Below are positions 24,825 through 34,641 of a DNA stretch of 64,000 nucleotides, in pieces. Positions within the stretch are counted from its first letter, which is position 1. Each line of letters begins with the position of its first letter. The DNA is from Evansella sp041820985. Its GTDB lineage: Bacteria; Bacillota; Bacilli; Bacillales; Salisediminibacteriaceae. A program made the position numbers and the translations under genes. The DNA is taken from positions 147,095 to 211,094 of the forward strand of contig NZ_JBGUAU010000006.1 in the NCBI RefSeq assembly GCF_041820985.1, written 5' to 3'. The notes under the pieces are model-generated. The model saw only the letters and a list, made by a program, of their open reading frames with translations. It was not told the DNA's origin and ran no database searches.

Positions 24825-26548
24825 GCACTCTCATCCCCCGTTCTCTGAGATGCTACAATTTCTTGATAAACAGTGTTATTCTTTAACAGTTCTTCATGAG
24901 GACCAATTCCCGCAATTTTCCCTTCATTTAAAACAATAATTTGATCAACATTCATCACAGTATTTATTCGTTGTGCAACCAGAATAATAGTTGCATCTTT
25001 CGTTTTTTGTTTTAGCGCTTTCCTTAAATTTGCATCCGTTTTATAATCGAGTGCAGAAAAGCTGTCATCAAAGACATAAATTTCAGGGTTTCGAACGAGC
25101 GCTCTTGCGATAGACAATCTCTGCTTTTGTCCACCAGATAAATTTGCGCCTCCTTGATCTATAAACGTAGAAACACCATCTTCTTTTTCGTTTACAAATT
25201 CTATTGCTTGGGCTGTTTCCAAAGCTGCAATGATATCTTCTTCAGTAGCTTCTTTTTTTCCAAAACGAATATTTTCCTCAATCGTTCCACTAAATAGAGA
25301 AGCTTTTTGTGGTACATACCCTAGCTTTTTTCTTACATCCTTTTGAGTCATATGTCGAATATCTATTCCGTTTAACATGATAGAACCTGCTTCTATGTCA
25401 TAAAACCTTGGTATAAGTTGTACTAACGTTGTTTTACCGGCACCAGTACTTCCTATTATTGCTGTCGTTTGTCCTGGCTTTGCATGGAAGGATATGTTTT
25501 CAATAGCAGGTTTCTCAGCCCCTTTATATCGGAAAGTGACATTCTTAAACTCAAGATGCCCTTGTAAACCAGTCTCTATTGCCTCTTGTATTGGATCTTT
25601 CATATCCGGGTTAATCATCAAAATCTCATTCACACGTTTTGCCGATGCTTGTGCCCTTGGGATTAAAATAAAAGCATAGGAAAGCATGATAAGCGACATT
25701 AATATCATCATGGCATATTGTAAAAATGCCATTAAGTTCCCTACTTCCATAAGCCCGTTATCAATTCTAATAGCTCCAAACCAAACAATAGCTATATTAG
25801 TGAAATTCATAATAATAAGCATAAGCGGGAAGAGAATAGCCATTATTTTGTTTACTTTAATTCCTGTATCCCGAAATTGTTCATTAGCAACATTAAATCT
25901 CTGCTTCTCGTACTTTACTCGGTTAAATGCCCTAACCACACGGGTTCCAATGAGTGATTCACGAAGTAATAAATTTAATCGATCCGTTCTTTTTTGTAGT
26001 TCTCCGAATAACGGAATAGCTTTTCTACTTATAAAAAATATCGTTCCAGCTAACACAGGTAATGCTGCTAGAAAAACAAGGGAAAGCGCAGGATCACGGG
26101 AAACAGCTAAAATAATTCCGCCAATAAGCATCAATGGTGCTCTTGTGACGATTCGTAAAATCATATTTAAAACGTCTTGAATTTGCTTAACATCATTTGT
26201 TGTTCTCGTTATTAAGGATGCAGGACCAATTTGCTCATATTCCTGTAGCGAAAAGTTTTCAACGTTAACAAACAACTTTCGACGAACATCTTTTCCAAAT
26301 CCTAGTGCAACACGTGAAGCTAAAAAGGTTACTAAAATAGTAAGAAGCACAGCAAGAATGGAACATACGATCATCCATCCTCCAGTTTGTAATATAAAAG
26401 ACATATCATTCGTTACGATACCTATATCGACTACATCTGCCATTAGTGTTGGTAAATATAGTTCTAATAACGTGGCAGATAGAGTTAAAATAACAATTAA
26501 AATAACATGTAAAGTGTATGGCTTTACATATTTAATCATATGTAACAT
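24821..26548 (-). CDS. ABC exporter half-transporter, degenerate ATP site (YfiB-like)
   Basis: The protein is 575 aa with six transmembrane helices and one ATPase domain. Walker A GSTGAGKTT and signature LSGGQ are intact. However, Walker B reads IYVFDDSFSALD, with Asp in place of the catalytic Glu, and the switch His is Gln (LVAQRINTV). This half therefore builds the non-hydrolysing site of a heterodimer with the downstream gene. AAAGGG lies seven bases before ATG 26548. The gene is divergent from the second ABC pair across a 487-base gap. Confidence 0.92.
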   Translation of the reverse strand: MLHMIKYVKPYTLHVILIVILTLSATLLELYLPTLMADVVDIGIVTNDMSFILQTGGWMIVCSILAVLLTILVTFLASRVALGFGKDVRRKLFVNVENFSLQEYEQIGPASLITRTTNDVKQIQDVLNMILRIVTRAPLMLIGGIILAVSRDPALSLVFLAALPVLAGTIFFISRKAIPLFGELQKRTDRLNLLLRESLIGTRVVRAFNRVKYEKQRFNVANEQFRDTGIKVNKIMAILFPLMLIIMNFTNIAIVWFGAIRIDNGLMEVGNLMAFLQYAMMILMSLIMLSYAFILIPRAQASAKRVNEILMINPDMKDPIQEAIETGLQGHLEFKNVTFRYKGAEKPAIENISFHAKPGQTTAIIGSTGAGKTTLVQLIPRFYDIEAGSIMLNGIDIRHMTQKDVRKKLGYVPQKASLFSGTIEENIRFGKKEATEEDIIAALETAQAIEFVNEKEDGVSTFIDQGGANLSGGQKQRLSIARALVRNPEIYVFDDSFSALDYKTDANLRKALKQKTKDATIILVAQRINTVMNVDQIIVLNEGKIAGIGPHEELLKNNTVYQEIVASQRTGDESA

Positions 26549-27035
26549 AAAATTACCCTTTCTTTTTAACTTTGTATTAGTATTCTTGAATTATTTTTTA
26601 TCATTATTAAGACATTAAATAAATAATAAGCTCAAAGTAAAGCCTTCGCAAACATCTATCGGTCTATTCTCTCTTCTTTATCATGCGCCTTTCCTTCTAT
26701 TTTTGTATATTAGCCTTGTAAAAAGAATACCTGTTTAACATTTAAATTTCGACAAAATCTAGAGATTTCCTCCAAACCAGCTAAAAATGAACGATATTTC
26801 TCCCACGTTCTCACTAACCACAGACATATAACATATCATGCAGTTTAAATAATGTGATAAAAAAGTAATGATAATAAAATTTTTATGAAATGTACAAGGA
26901 CAGAAAAACTCCTACGGAACACGAAAGCAGTAAAATCCATGTAAGCTGATAAATAAATCCATGGTTTCCTAGTGCAATAACTTATATTGTTATTTTACAA
27001 ACATTACTTACATTAAAAATTAGGAGGAATTAAGC
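26549..27035. other. 487-base divergent intergenic region between two ABC exporter operons
   Basis: It must hold two divergent promoters. No repeat copy or clear terminator was found. On the reverse strand, 26710-26835 is open and reads VRTWEKYRSFLAGLEEISRF, then CRNLNVKQVFFLQG and a stop, but no start or ribosome site was seen. The B. subtilis bmrCD operon has a leader peptide. I looked for one upstream of 27036 and found no ORF with a good ribosome site. Confidence 0.4.
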
Positions 27036-28820
27036 TTGGAATCTGACTCAATTGTAAAAAGTCATTTACTAAAACATAAATGGCAATACTTGTTCGGTAT
27101 GATGCTTTTGTCCATCTCTAGTGTCCTTCAGCTCCAAATCCCCACCTATTTAGAGCGTTTTACAGATAGTGTTCAAGAATCCACATTAACTAATCCCCTC
27201 CTTTATGAACTATCTATTAGTGTAGTTCTTGTTGGGTTAGGTGTAGCGACTTTTCGATCATGTAGTAGAATTTATATCTTTCGTTTATCTCGATTATTAG
27301 AGAAAAAGGTTCGAATGCGTTTATTTAAACATTGGGTAAAACTCCCTGCACAATACTATAATAAACAACGTATCGGAGACTTAATGTCTCATGCTATTAA
27401 CGATGTAAATGTAATTAGAGAAGTAGCAATGGGGGGGATTTTTTTAACTATTGAAGTTGTTATTTTAATTGCTGTTGCTGTCACTATGATGGGAACTACA
27501 ATTAATGCATGGTTAACACTCGTCGTCATCTTACCACTTCCAGGATTAACATTTCTAGCCTATAAATTCCGGTTTAAGATACAAGATCGTTCTACAAAAG
27601 TGCAAGAAGCGATAAGTAATCTTACTAGTACTACTCAAGAGTTTTGCTCTGGTATTCGTGTAGTAAAATCTTATAATCAAGAGAAGCAAGAGTTAAATAA
27701 GTTCAAGAATGATAATTATCAAAATGTAAAAGCAAACCAACAGTTAATATTAACGAACTCTCTTTTTACATCTGCTAGTATTGCAATAGTAGGTTTAAGC
27801 TATTTATTGTCTATCTTTTTTGGCGGATTACTCGTTATGAACAATACAATTTCTTTAGGTCAATTTGTAGCTTTCAATACATACCTATCCTTACTTATAG
27901 CTCCTGTTGAAAACTTAGGAAAAGTTATTAATATTCTGCAACGTGGTTGGGCATCCAATATACGGTTACGGAAGATATTCGCTATTGAATCGGAAGTCAA
28001 AGATGAAGAAAATGTCATCGATACAGAAATTAAGGGAAGTATCCGTTTCAATAATTTATCGTTCCGTTATCCAGGAAGTGAAGAAAAAACGTTAAAGAAT
28101 ATAAATGTAAATATACCTAACGGCTCAAGTCTAGCAATTGTTGGTAAGGTCGGTAGTGGTAAAACAACACTTATTAACCTCTTACTTAGAATATATAATC
28201 CCCCAAAGGGAACTGTTTTTATAGATGGATACGACATCTTTCAACTACCACTCGAGCGTTTACGGAAATCGGTTGGGATAGTACCACAAGAGAACTTCCT
28301 CTTTTCTTCTACAATTGGAGAAAATATAGCTTTCGATCCAGCACCTTACGATGATATGGAAGTGACAGAAGCTGCAAAGTTAGCACAAGTATATAGCAAT
28401 ATTATTGAATTCCCTAAGAAATTTGATACACCATTAGGAGAACGAGGTATTTCTTTGTCAGGTGGTCAAAGGCAACGTATCAGTATTGCTAGATCTTTTA
28501 TAAAAGATGCTTCTATTCTAATTTTTGATGATAGTTTATCTGCGGTTGACGCTCAGACGGAAGAAAAAATATTATCAGGAATGAAAGAAAAGATGAAGAA
28601 TACGACAACCATTATTGTTAGTCATCGAATTTCGTCCATAAAGCATTGTGATCAGATAATTGTAATGGATGAAGGAGAGATTGTAGAACAAGGAACACAC
28701 GAAACGCTTGTTAACAATAAAGGTATATACAATAGTATGTATGAAAAACAAACGTTTGGATACGAAACCTCTGCTAGAAAAGTAGGCCAATTTTCACTTG
28801 TCAAGAGTGGGAGGAAATAA
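27036..28820 (+). CDS. ABC exporter half-transporter, degenerate ATP site (YheI/BmrC-like)
   Basis: The protein is 594 aa with six transmembrane helices and a C-terminal ATPase. Walker A is GKVGSGKTT, the signature LSGGQ and Walker B ILIFDDSLSAVD. Asp replaces the catalytic Glu, while the switch His remains (VSHR). It pairs with the next gene, which follows with no gap. The start is TTG with AGGAGG eight bases upstream. BmrCD in B. subtilis exports drugs and is induced by ribosome-targeting antibiotics; that is family knowledge and is not shown here. Confidence 0.9.
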   Translation: MESDSIVKSHLLKHKWQYLFGMMLLSISSVLQLQIPTYLERFTDSVQESTLTNPLLYELSISVVLVGLGVATFRSCSRIYIFRLSRLLEKKVRMRLFKHWVKLPAQYYNKQRIGDLMSHAINDVNVIREVAMGGIFLTIEVVILIAVAVTMMGTTINAWLTLVVILPLPGLTFLAYKFRFKIQDRSTKVQEAISNLTSTTQEFCSGIRVVKSYNQEKQELNKFKNDNYQNVKANQQLILTNSLFTSASIAIVGLSYLLSIFFGGLLVMNNTISLGQFVAFNTYLSLLIAPVENLGKVINILQRGWASNIRLRKIFAIESEVKDEENVIDTEIKGSIRFNNLSFRYPGSEEKTLKNINVNIPNGSSLAIVGKVGSGKTTLINLLLRIYNPPKGTVFIDGYDIFQLPLERLRKSVGIVPQENFLFSSTIGENIAFDPAPYDDMEVTEAAKLAQVYSNIIEFPKKFDTPLGERGISLSGGQRQRISIARSFIKDASILIFDDSLSAVDAQTEEKILSGMKEKMKNTTTIIVSHRISSIKHCDQIIVMDEGEIVEQGTHETLVNNKGIYNSMYEKQTFGYETSARKVGQFSLVKSGRK

Positions 28821-30632
28821 ATGAATATTCATGAGGAGAAGGAAATTGTTAACGTTGTAGACCGCCATTTACTTCGTAAGCTTTTAGCTTATGCAAAGCC
28901 TTATTGGAAAAAAATCTTTCTTTCTTTTGTTTTAGCATCTTTATTTGTGGTAGCAAATTTATCTCAACCATACTTAATAAAAGTAGCGATCGATGATTAT
29001 TTAACAGTTCAATCTTCAATACAAGAAAGTTTACAAGGATTTATTTTTATCGGTATATTATTTTCACTTACTATCTTTTTTACAGCAAGTCTTACTTACA
29101 TCCAAGATAGACTTTTGCAGTTTACAGGCCAATCTATTATTTTTGATATTCGACAAAAGTTATTTCATCATTTATCGCGAATGCATATGCAATTTTTTGA
29201 TCGAAATCCAGTTGGGAGATTAGTAACACGCGTTACTCATGATACGGAAGCCTTAAATCAACTTTATTCCCAAGTAATCGTAAATTTAGTAAAAGAAGTG
29301 CTAATTTTAGTTGGGATTGTTATTATTCTCCTCCATTTGAGTGTGGAATTAACGTTACTGAGCTTTATGGTTATGCCTATTCTCCTGGTATTAGTTTTTG
29401 TTTATAAAAAACTTATTCGAAATGCTCATCGGTATTCACGACTCCTTCTCTCTAAGCTAAATTCAAATTTAGCAGAAAATTTATCAGGTATGAAAATTAT
29501 TCAATTGTTCACTAGAGAATCGAAACAAATTGAACAGTTTGATTCTCTAAATAATGAACATTATCGTGCTGGGATGCGTGCAACCATAGTAAATTCCATT
29601 TTCAATCCTGCCATTGGATTTCTGGGAAATATAGCTTTAGCAGTGATTATTTGGTATGGAGGAGTAGGTCTCTTAGATAGTTCTTTAACATTTGGGGTGG
29701 TATATGCATTCACTCACTATATTCGTCAATTTTTTCAGCCTATCATGGCTCTTGCGGATAGATACAATCAAATACAGACGGCAATGGCATCTGCGGAACG
29801 AATTTTTGACATGATGGAAGAAAACCCACTTATTCAAAATGACCCAAAAGCAAAATATTTCCCAAACAATGTAGATGGAAAAATAGAATTTCAGCATGTT
29901 TTCTTTTCTTATCAAGACGAGGAATGGGTATTAAAAGATATTAACTTCCAGATTAAACCTGGTGAAACTGTAGGGTTTGTCGGAGCTACTGGAGCAGGTA
30001 AAAGTTCCATTATTAATCTAATCAATCGTTTTTACGATATACAGAAAGGAAAAATTTATATAGATGGCCAAGACATAAAAAAATTTAAAATAGATGATGT
30101 TAGAACGAAAATTGGTATTATTCAACAAGACCCTTTTATTTTTACAGGAGATGTGTTTCATAATATTCGTTTACACAATCAAGATTTATCCAACGATAAA
30201 ATTATTGAGTTAACAAAATCAATTGGACTACATGATTTTGTTATTGGCTTACCGGATGGCTATGAAACTCTGTTAGGTGAACAAGGTGTTATATTATCTA
30301 GTGGACAAAAGCAACTTCTATCTTTCTTACGTGCAATAGCCTTCAATCCAGACGTACTTATCTTGGATGAGGCTACAGCAAATATTGATACAGAAACGGA
30401 GCAACTAGTTCAGCAAGCATTAAACCGAATCTCCATTGGTAGAACAACGATCATAGTTGCCCATCGTCTATCTACAATTAAACATGCAGACAATATTATC
30501 GTTATGCATAAAGGTGAAATACGCGAAAAGGGAACACATAAAGAACTAGTTAAACAAAAAGGCATTTATAATCGTTTATACGAATTACAAAATAAGCAAC
30601 GGTATAGCAATGATATGTTTACAACTACGTAA
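28821..30632 (+). CDS. ABC exporter half-transporter, canonical ATP site (YheH/BmrD-like)
   Basis: The protein is 603 aa. Six transmembrane helices follow a short N-terminal segment. The ATPase domain has GATGAGKSS, a modified signature LSSGQ, Walker B VLILDEATANID with the catalytic Glu, and VAHR. The ATG directly follows the stop of the preceding gene, with GGGAGG inside that gene's end, so the two are coupled. It ends at 30632, where the stop of the convergent AraC gene begins with zero spacing. It is shorter than B. subtilis YheH (about 670), mostly at the N-terminus. Confidence 0.9.
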   Translation: MNIHEEKEIVNVVDRHLLRKLLAYAKPYWKKIFLSFVLASLFVVANLSQPYLIKVAIDDYLTVQSSIQESLQGFIFIGILFSLTIFFTASLTYIQDRLLQFTGQSIIFDIRQKLFHHLSRMHMQFFDRNPVGRLVTRVTHDTEALNQLYSQVIVNLVKEVLILVGIVIILLHLSVELTLLSFMVMPILLVLVFVYKKLIRNAHRYSRLLLSKLNSNLAENLSGMKIIQLFTRESKQIEQFDSLNNEHYRAGMRATIVNSIFNPAIGFLGNIALAVIIWYGGVGLLDSSLTFGVVYAFTHYIRQFFQPIMALADRYNQIQTAMASAERIFDMMEENPLIQNDPKAKYFPNNVDGKIEFQHVFFSYQDEEWVLKDINFQIKPGETVGFVGATGAGKSSIINLINRFYDIQKGKIYIDGQDIKKFKIDDVRTKIGIIQQDPFIFTGDVFHNIRLHNQDLSNDKIIELTKSIGLHDFVIGLPDGYETLLGEQGVILSSGQKQLLSFLRAIAFNPDVLILDEATANIDTETEQLVQQALNRISIGRTTIIVAHRLSTIKHADNIIVMHKGEIREKGTHKELVKQKGIYNRLYELQNKQRYSNDMFTTT

Positions 30633-31496
30633 CTAGTTTTTTTCAGGGAGTTTCCTCTTTGTACGATGTCGTTTCGCAAATTCTGTTGGGGAAACTCCTA
30701 CTACTTTTTTGAAGGTCCTACTAAAATAAAATTCATCATGATAACCCACACTTTGAGCAATAGCTTTTAAACGAAAGTCAGATAACACAATTAATTCCTT
30801 GGCTCGGTCCATTCGTACATGACGTAAGTAATCCATCGGGCTATAGCCAATAATCTTTTTGAATAACCTAGAATAATGACTTTCACTCATCCCAGCTAGT
30901 TGTGACAAATAGTTCAATGTTATCTTTTCTTGATAGTGACTACTTAAAAAATCTACTGTAGAATCAATAGAGTTTGTAGTATCACCAGTTATTTTTTGTG
31001 CTTTAAAATCTTGAATAATCGTTAAAAGCAGCTCTGTAAAAAGAAGCTTCTTTTTCATCATTACAATCGAACCACGATGTTTTTTTAATTCGTATATTTG
31101 TTCTAGTAAGTTCATTACCTGTGGTGGATTTTGTAGGTTGTACATACCTAATAAAGGGAATTCACTTTCAATTTCACTTGCAAATGTCCACTGTTCTTTG
31201 TATAAATAAGCTGATGCATAAGTAAATCGGACAAAGTAATATTCTAAACTATCATCTGTGTCTGAAACTCGTTCACAATTCATATTCGGTTTCAAGAAAA
31301 AGATTTTCCCTGCTTCTGCAGGATAACTAGTTCCATCAATGTATAACTCCCCTTTTCCTTTCGTTATAAACCATAAGGAATGAAAGGATTGTTCCCACGA
31401 GTAATGTTCATTTTCTTTACATTTTTTATAGCCAACTAGTAATATGGAATATACTAATTCGTTTAGTTTGGACAATACTTCGCCTGGTTTCATCAT
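30633..31496 (-). CDS. AraC-family transcriptional regulator
   Basis: The protein is 287 aa. An N-terminal cupin-like sensor (WFITKGKGELYIDGTSYPAE, about 45-65) precedes the paired helix-turn-helix domain (about 185-280): LSQLAGMSESHYSRLFKKIIGYSPMDYL and IAQSVGYHDEFYFSRTFKKVVGVSPTEF. Sugar or metabolite sensing is typical for this layout. AAAGGAG lies seven bases before ATG 31496, so the longer reading to 31529 is rejected. It is convergent with the ABC pair and has no obvious target gene beside it. Copy C of the repeat begins 36 bases upstream of its start. Confidence 0.88.
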   Translation of the reverse strand: MMKPGEVLSKLNELVYSILLVGYKKCKENEHYSWEQSFHSLWFITKGKGELYIDGTSYPAEAGKIFFLKPNMNCERVSDTDDSLEYYFVRFTYASAYLYKEQWTFASEIESEFPLLGMYNLQNPPQVMNLLEQIYELKKHRGSIVMMKKKLLFTELLLTIIQDFKAQKITGDTTNSIDSTVDFLSSHYQEKITLNYLSQLAGMSESHYSRLFKKIIGYSPMDYLRHVRMDRAKELIVLSDFRLKAIAQSVGYHDEFYFSRTFKKVVGVSPTEFAKRHRTKRKLPEKN

Positions 31497-31532
31497 AAAA
31501 ACTCTCCTTTCTTGATTTGGCCTTTTCATGGT

Positions 31533-31854
31533 GTCTACCTTGAAAATACGTGTATCAGATTATCTAGTAATTCTAACTTTGTTGGTTTGTATTCCATTCG
31601 CTTCAGTCCACTCCTTTCCGTGGGGAGTTGCCGAGCCTCCTCGAAGAATTCCGCCTAAGTACATGCCCGCATCCTGTGGGCAACGGCGTCATGTCGCCAT
31701 CCTGCCTCCGTTCTGCGGTGTCTCGCCTCTACTCTACTTGCCACTGGAGTTCGTGGACTTGCGCTCATTCCATATACACTTGTTGTTACTAAAGCATCTA
31801 TTAACGTATTTTCATCCGCCATGGTGTAATTTTTTTACATTCAGGGATGTCTAC
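31533..31854 (+). repeat. MITE-like repeat, full-length copy (copy C, 322 bp)
   Basis: It starts and ends with GTCTAC (31533 and 31849). Just inside lie TGAAAATACGT (31541-31551) and its inverse ACGTATTTTCA (31804-31814). The head shared with the other copies (TTATCTAGTAATTCTAAC, GTTGGTTTGTATTCCATTCG) is followed by a GC-rich core of about 170 bp with several nested hairpins (for example CCACTGGAG...CGTGG). The tail is ATCCGCCATGGTG. The apparent 129-aa ORF across it is not a gene. Confidence 0.88.
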
Positions 31855-31977
31855 TATTTTGCAATTTATCATTATCTATTTACTATACTAGATCAATCTA
31901 AGAATCTTGGAATATAATGGACTCTTTCTTTTTGGGCGCATCTACTATATAATGTCTTGATGGAAAGGAGGAACGAT

Positions 31978-32910
31978 ATGACTGTAAAACAATATATCTT
32001 TTTTGATTTTGAAATGTTGTGTTCAAACTACGGTATGCCTATCGACAAAATGGAAGCTATTCGTCTTGGTGCTGTGAAATATGATTTGGAATCGGAAACA
32101 ATTGAATATTTTGATCAATATATTAAACCATTAAATAAAAAGCCTTTATCCTCATTTTGTAAAGAATTAACTGGAATTACAGATAAAGATCTAAAGAATG
32201 CAAACGATTTTTCTTTTGTTTTCCAAGAGTTTTTAAAATGGATTGGTGGAGTAAAACGCTCACGTTTTTTTTCTTGGTCGTCTAGTGATCTTACTAGATT
32301 AAAAATTGATGCTAACAACCACAATATTCCCTTAACAACAATTAAAAAGATGGAAAAACGATATATTGATTTTCAAGCTATTTTTACAAAAAGAGTCTCG
32401 AAAAATAATCCATCCGTAGAAAATGCACTTCAGTTATATGGACTTTCTTTTATTGGTGAGCAACATAATCCTATGTATGATGCATATAACACTCTTCGAA
32501 TTTATTTACATTTTTTACATGAACCTGAAAAAACAGAAAAAATTATGCTTAAACAGTTTATTATGGAGGAAGTTCCTTCTAATAGATCGGAAATTAACAA
32601 AACAATAAAAGATTGTTTTCAAAATGATATGTTATGTTTTCTTGATCAATTTAACGAGATGTACCGGATGAAAGATGCTATGAAAATGATAAAACAAACG
32701 AGAAGAATGGTTAAAAAATATGAAAATATTCTTATTAACCGTTCAGGTTTATTTTGGAAAGAAAATGTGGATTCAATTCAACTCTTACTAGAATTTTACC
32801 ATGAATTACTCGTTGCGTATGATGAACACTTTCATCATTCGTCAAAAATAATGATTTTAGATGAATCAATCGTGTTACCAATTAAGCACGTCTTACAGAA
32901 GAGAGGCTAG
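31978..32910 (+). CDS. DEDDh-type 3'-5' exonuclease domain protein
   Basis: The protein is 310 aa. The RNase T/DnaQ-like exonuclease fold occupies about residues 1-190: FFDFEM gives the first Asp and Glu, ELTGITDKDLKNA is exonuclease motif II context, and EQHNPMYDAYNT carries the final His and Asp. The 120-residue C-terminal part is helical and not recognised. The KapD/ERI-1-like branch is the nearest in appearance. AAAGGAGG lies before ATG 31978, so the earlier in-frame TTG is rejected. It is a single gene, with repeat C between it and the AraC gene. Confidence 0.82.
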   Translation: MTVKQYIFFDFEMLCSNYGMPIDKMEAIRLGAVKYDLESETIEYFDQYIKPLNKKPLSSFCKELTGITDKDLKNANDFSFVFQEFLKWIGGVKRSRFFSWSSSDLTRLKIDANNHNIPLTTIKKMEKRYIDFQAIFTKRVSKNNPSVENALQLYGLSFIGEQHNPMYDAYNTLRIYLHFLHEPEKTEKIMLKQFIMEEVPSNRSEINKTIKDCFQNDMLCFLDQFNEMYRMKDAMKMIKQTRRMVKKYENILINRSGLFWKENVDSIQLLLEFYHELLVAYDEHFHHSSKIMILDESIVLPIKHVLQKRG

Positions 32911-32953
32911 TAGTCCTCCTTCATACATATATGAGTATATAAAAAGAACATTA

Positions 32954-32988
32954 CAAAAAAGAGGTTCCCTCATAAGTGGGAAAACCTC
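32954..32988. terminator. Terminator between exonuclease and aldo/keto reductase
   Basis: GAGGTT and AACCTC close a stem with an inner CCC/GGG. The reverse strand continues into CTTTTTTG, so it serves mainly the reductase gene ending at 33001. Confidence 0.8.
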
Positions 32989-33000
32989 ATAGTTATATTA

Positions 33001-33831
33001 TTAAAAGTTAAAATTGTCTGGATCTGGACCTAATCGTTCATTTTTATTTAACCCATTAATGCGATCCATTTCGTCATTTGTTAACTCAAAGTCAAAAATA
33101 TTTGCATTTTGAATAATCCGTTCTTCCTTTACTGATTTTGGGATTGTTACTATTTCGTTCTGTAAATCCCAGCGTAAAATCACTTGTGCAGAAGACTTTC
33201 CATGTTTTTTAGCAATTTCCACTAATGTTTCATCAGTTAATAGTTCTCCTTGCTTTAGTGGAGACCAAGCTTCAAGTTGAATTCCTTTCTGTTTACAAAA
33301 CGAATGTAACTCCTTTTGTGTAAGATGTGGATGATATTCTACTTGATTTACCATTGGAACAATTTCCGCATCCTCTAATAAGTCTTCTAAATGATGAGCA
33401 TGAAAATTACTTACACCAATTGCTTTTACACGACCATCTTTATATAATTTTTCTAGTGCCCTCCAAGTATCTTTGTACTTCCCTTTTACTGGCCAATGCA
33501 CTAAGTACAAATCTAGATACTCTAAATCCAATTTTTTCATTGTTTCTTCAAACGCAGCTAACGTTGTTTCATAACCTTGATCTGCATTCCAAACCTTCGA
33601 TGTAACAAACAATTCTTCTCTGCTAGCTTCACATTCTTTAATTCCTTGACCTACACCTTCTTCGTTTCGATAAATAGCAGCTGTGTCAATGCTGCGGTAC
33701 CCTGCTTTAACCGCAGATTTTATAGCTTTCACAGCTTCAGAGCCATCTTGTACTTTAAATACTCCCAAACCAAACCATGGCATTTTTACTCCATTATGTA
33801 ATGTTGTTGTATCTTGCAAGCTTTTCACCAT
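33001..33831 (-). CDS. yvgN: Aldo/keto reductase, YvgN-like (glyoxal/methylglyoxal reductase type)
   Basis: This 276-aa (alpha/beta)8 NADPH-dependent reductase follows B. subtilis YvgN almost block for block. The start is LHNGVKMPWFGLGVFKVQDG, the tetrad is GYRSIDTAAIY (Asp, Tyr), TSKVW (Lys) and LVHWPVK (His), and NADPH binding is at IPKSVKEERIIQNANIFDF. YvgN reduces methylglyoxal and similar aldehydes. ATG 33831 has GGAGG ten bases upstream; the longer reading to 33846 begins at that ribosome site. It is separate from, but on the same strand as, the nitroreductase upstream. Confidence 0.92.
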   Translation of the reverse strand: MVKSLQDTTTLHNGVKMPWFGLGVFKVQDGSEAVKAIKSAVKAGYRSIDTAAIYRNEEGVGQGIKECEASREELFVTSKVWNADQGYETTLAAFEETMKKLDLEYLDLYLVHWPVKGKYKDTWRALEKLYKDGRVKAIGVSNFHAHHLEDLLEDAEIVPMVNQVEYHPHLTQKELHSFCKQKGIQLEAWSPLKQGELLTDETLVEIAKKHGKSSAQVILRWDLQNEIVTIPKSVKEERIIQNANIFDFELTNDEMDRINGLNKNERLGPDPDNFNF

Positions 33832-33908
33832 TTTAAATTCCTCCATATAAAATAATGACTACTTGTATATTTTTACATAGAATATTTCTGTTAAGCAAGG
33901 TTGGAGCC

Positions 33909-34580
33909 TTAAACCCATTGGATAATTTCTTGTTTGTCTTTTCTTGTCTTTGGTCTAGGTTCTTTCGCACGATAACCAAAAGCTACCATAACAGCTACAT
34001 CTAAGTGGCCCTCTTCTAACAAACCTTCTTCTTCTAAAATGTTATGAACAGAATCGTATTCATATCCTTCTATAGGACAAGAATCGATACCGATAAACGC
34101 AGCTGCAGTCATCATATTAGCCAGGGCAATATAAGTTTGTTTTATTGACCAATCTAAAATTGTTCTATCTGAATCTAACAATTGCTGATCGCTCTCTTGA
34201 AAAGCTTTATATCTTTCTTGGATTTTTCCCATTAACTCTTCTGGAAATTTCTTCACATTAATCATTTGGTTCTTTATATAATCAGAATCATACTTTACAT
34301 CTTTTATCGTTCTTGCAAGAATTACTATGAAATGACTCGCTGTAAGAAGTTGACCTTGCGCTCCCCATGAGACATTTCTGAGTTTATTTCGAAGCTCCTG
34401 ATCATGAATAACAAGGAACTTCCATGGCTCAAGACCAATGGAACTTGGTGATAATCTACCCGTTTCTAAAATAAATTCAAAATCTTCATCTTTTATTTTT
34501 TTATTTGGATCAAATTCTTTTGTAGCATGACGAAAACGAAATGCTGCTAATAATTCTTGTTGCTTATTTCTAATAGTCAT
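33909..34580 (-). CDS. yfkO: NAD(P)H-dependent nitroreductase, YfkO-like
   Basis: This 223-aa FMN flavoprotein has FRHATKEFDPNKKI (FMN phosphate-binding Arg/His) near the start, RLSPSSIGLEPWKFLVI, WGAQGQLLTASHFIVILAR and GIDSCPIEGYEYD. All fit B. subtilis YfkO closely in order and length (221 aa). The family reduces nitroaromatics, quinones and flavins. GAGGAG lies before the ATG. The 77-base gap to the aldo/keto reductase shows no terminator, so co-transcription of the two stress-type reductases is possible. Confidence 0.92.
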   Translation of the reverse strand: MTIRNKQQELLAAFRFRHATKEFDPNKKIKDEDFEFILETGRLSPSSIGLEPWKFLVIHDQELRNKLRNVSWGAQGQLLTASHFIVILARTIKDVKYDSDYIKNQMINVKKFPEELMGKIQERYKAFQESDQQLLDSDRTILDWSIKQTYIALANMMTAAAFIGIDSCPIEGYEYDSVHNILEEEGLLEEGHLDVAVMVAFGYRAKEPRPKTRKDKQEIIQWV

Positions 34581-34641
34581 TTTAATACTCCTCTTTATGT
34601 GAAATTATTCACATTAATATTGTCATAATTCATTCGTAATA

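Noticed and set aside
27036..27036. BmrB-type leader peptide before the second ABC pair
   Set aside because: I searched the upstream 487 bases by eye and found no ORF with a proper ribosome site and no attenuator-like terminator.
31528..31917. 129-aa forward ORF upstream of the exonuclease
   Set aside because: It lies wholly in repeat copy C, its reading shares words with ORFs in copy E1, and there is no ribosome site. It is an artefact of the GC-rich core.
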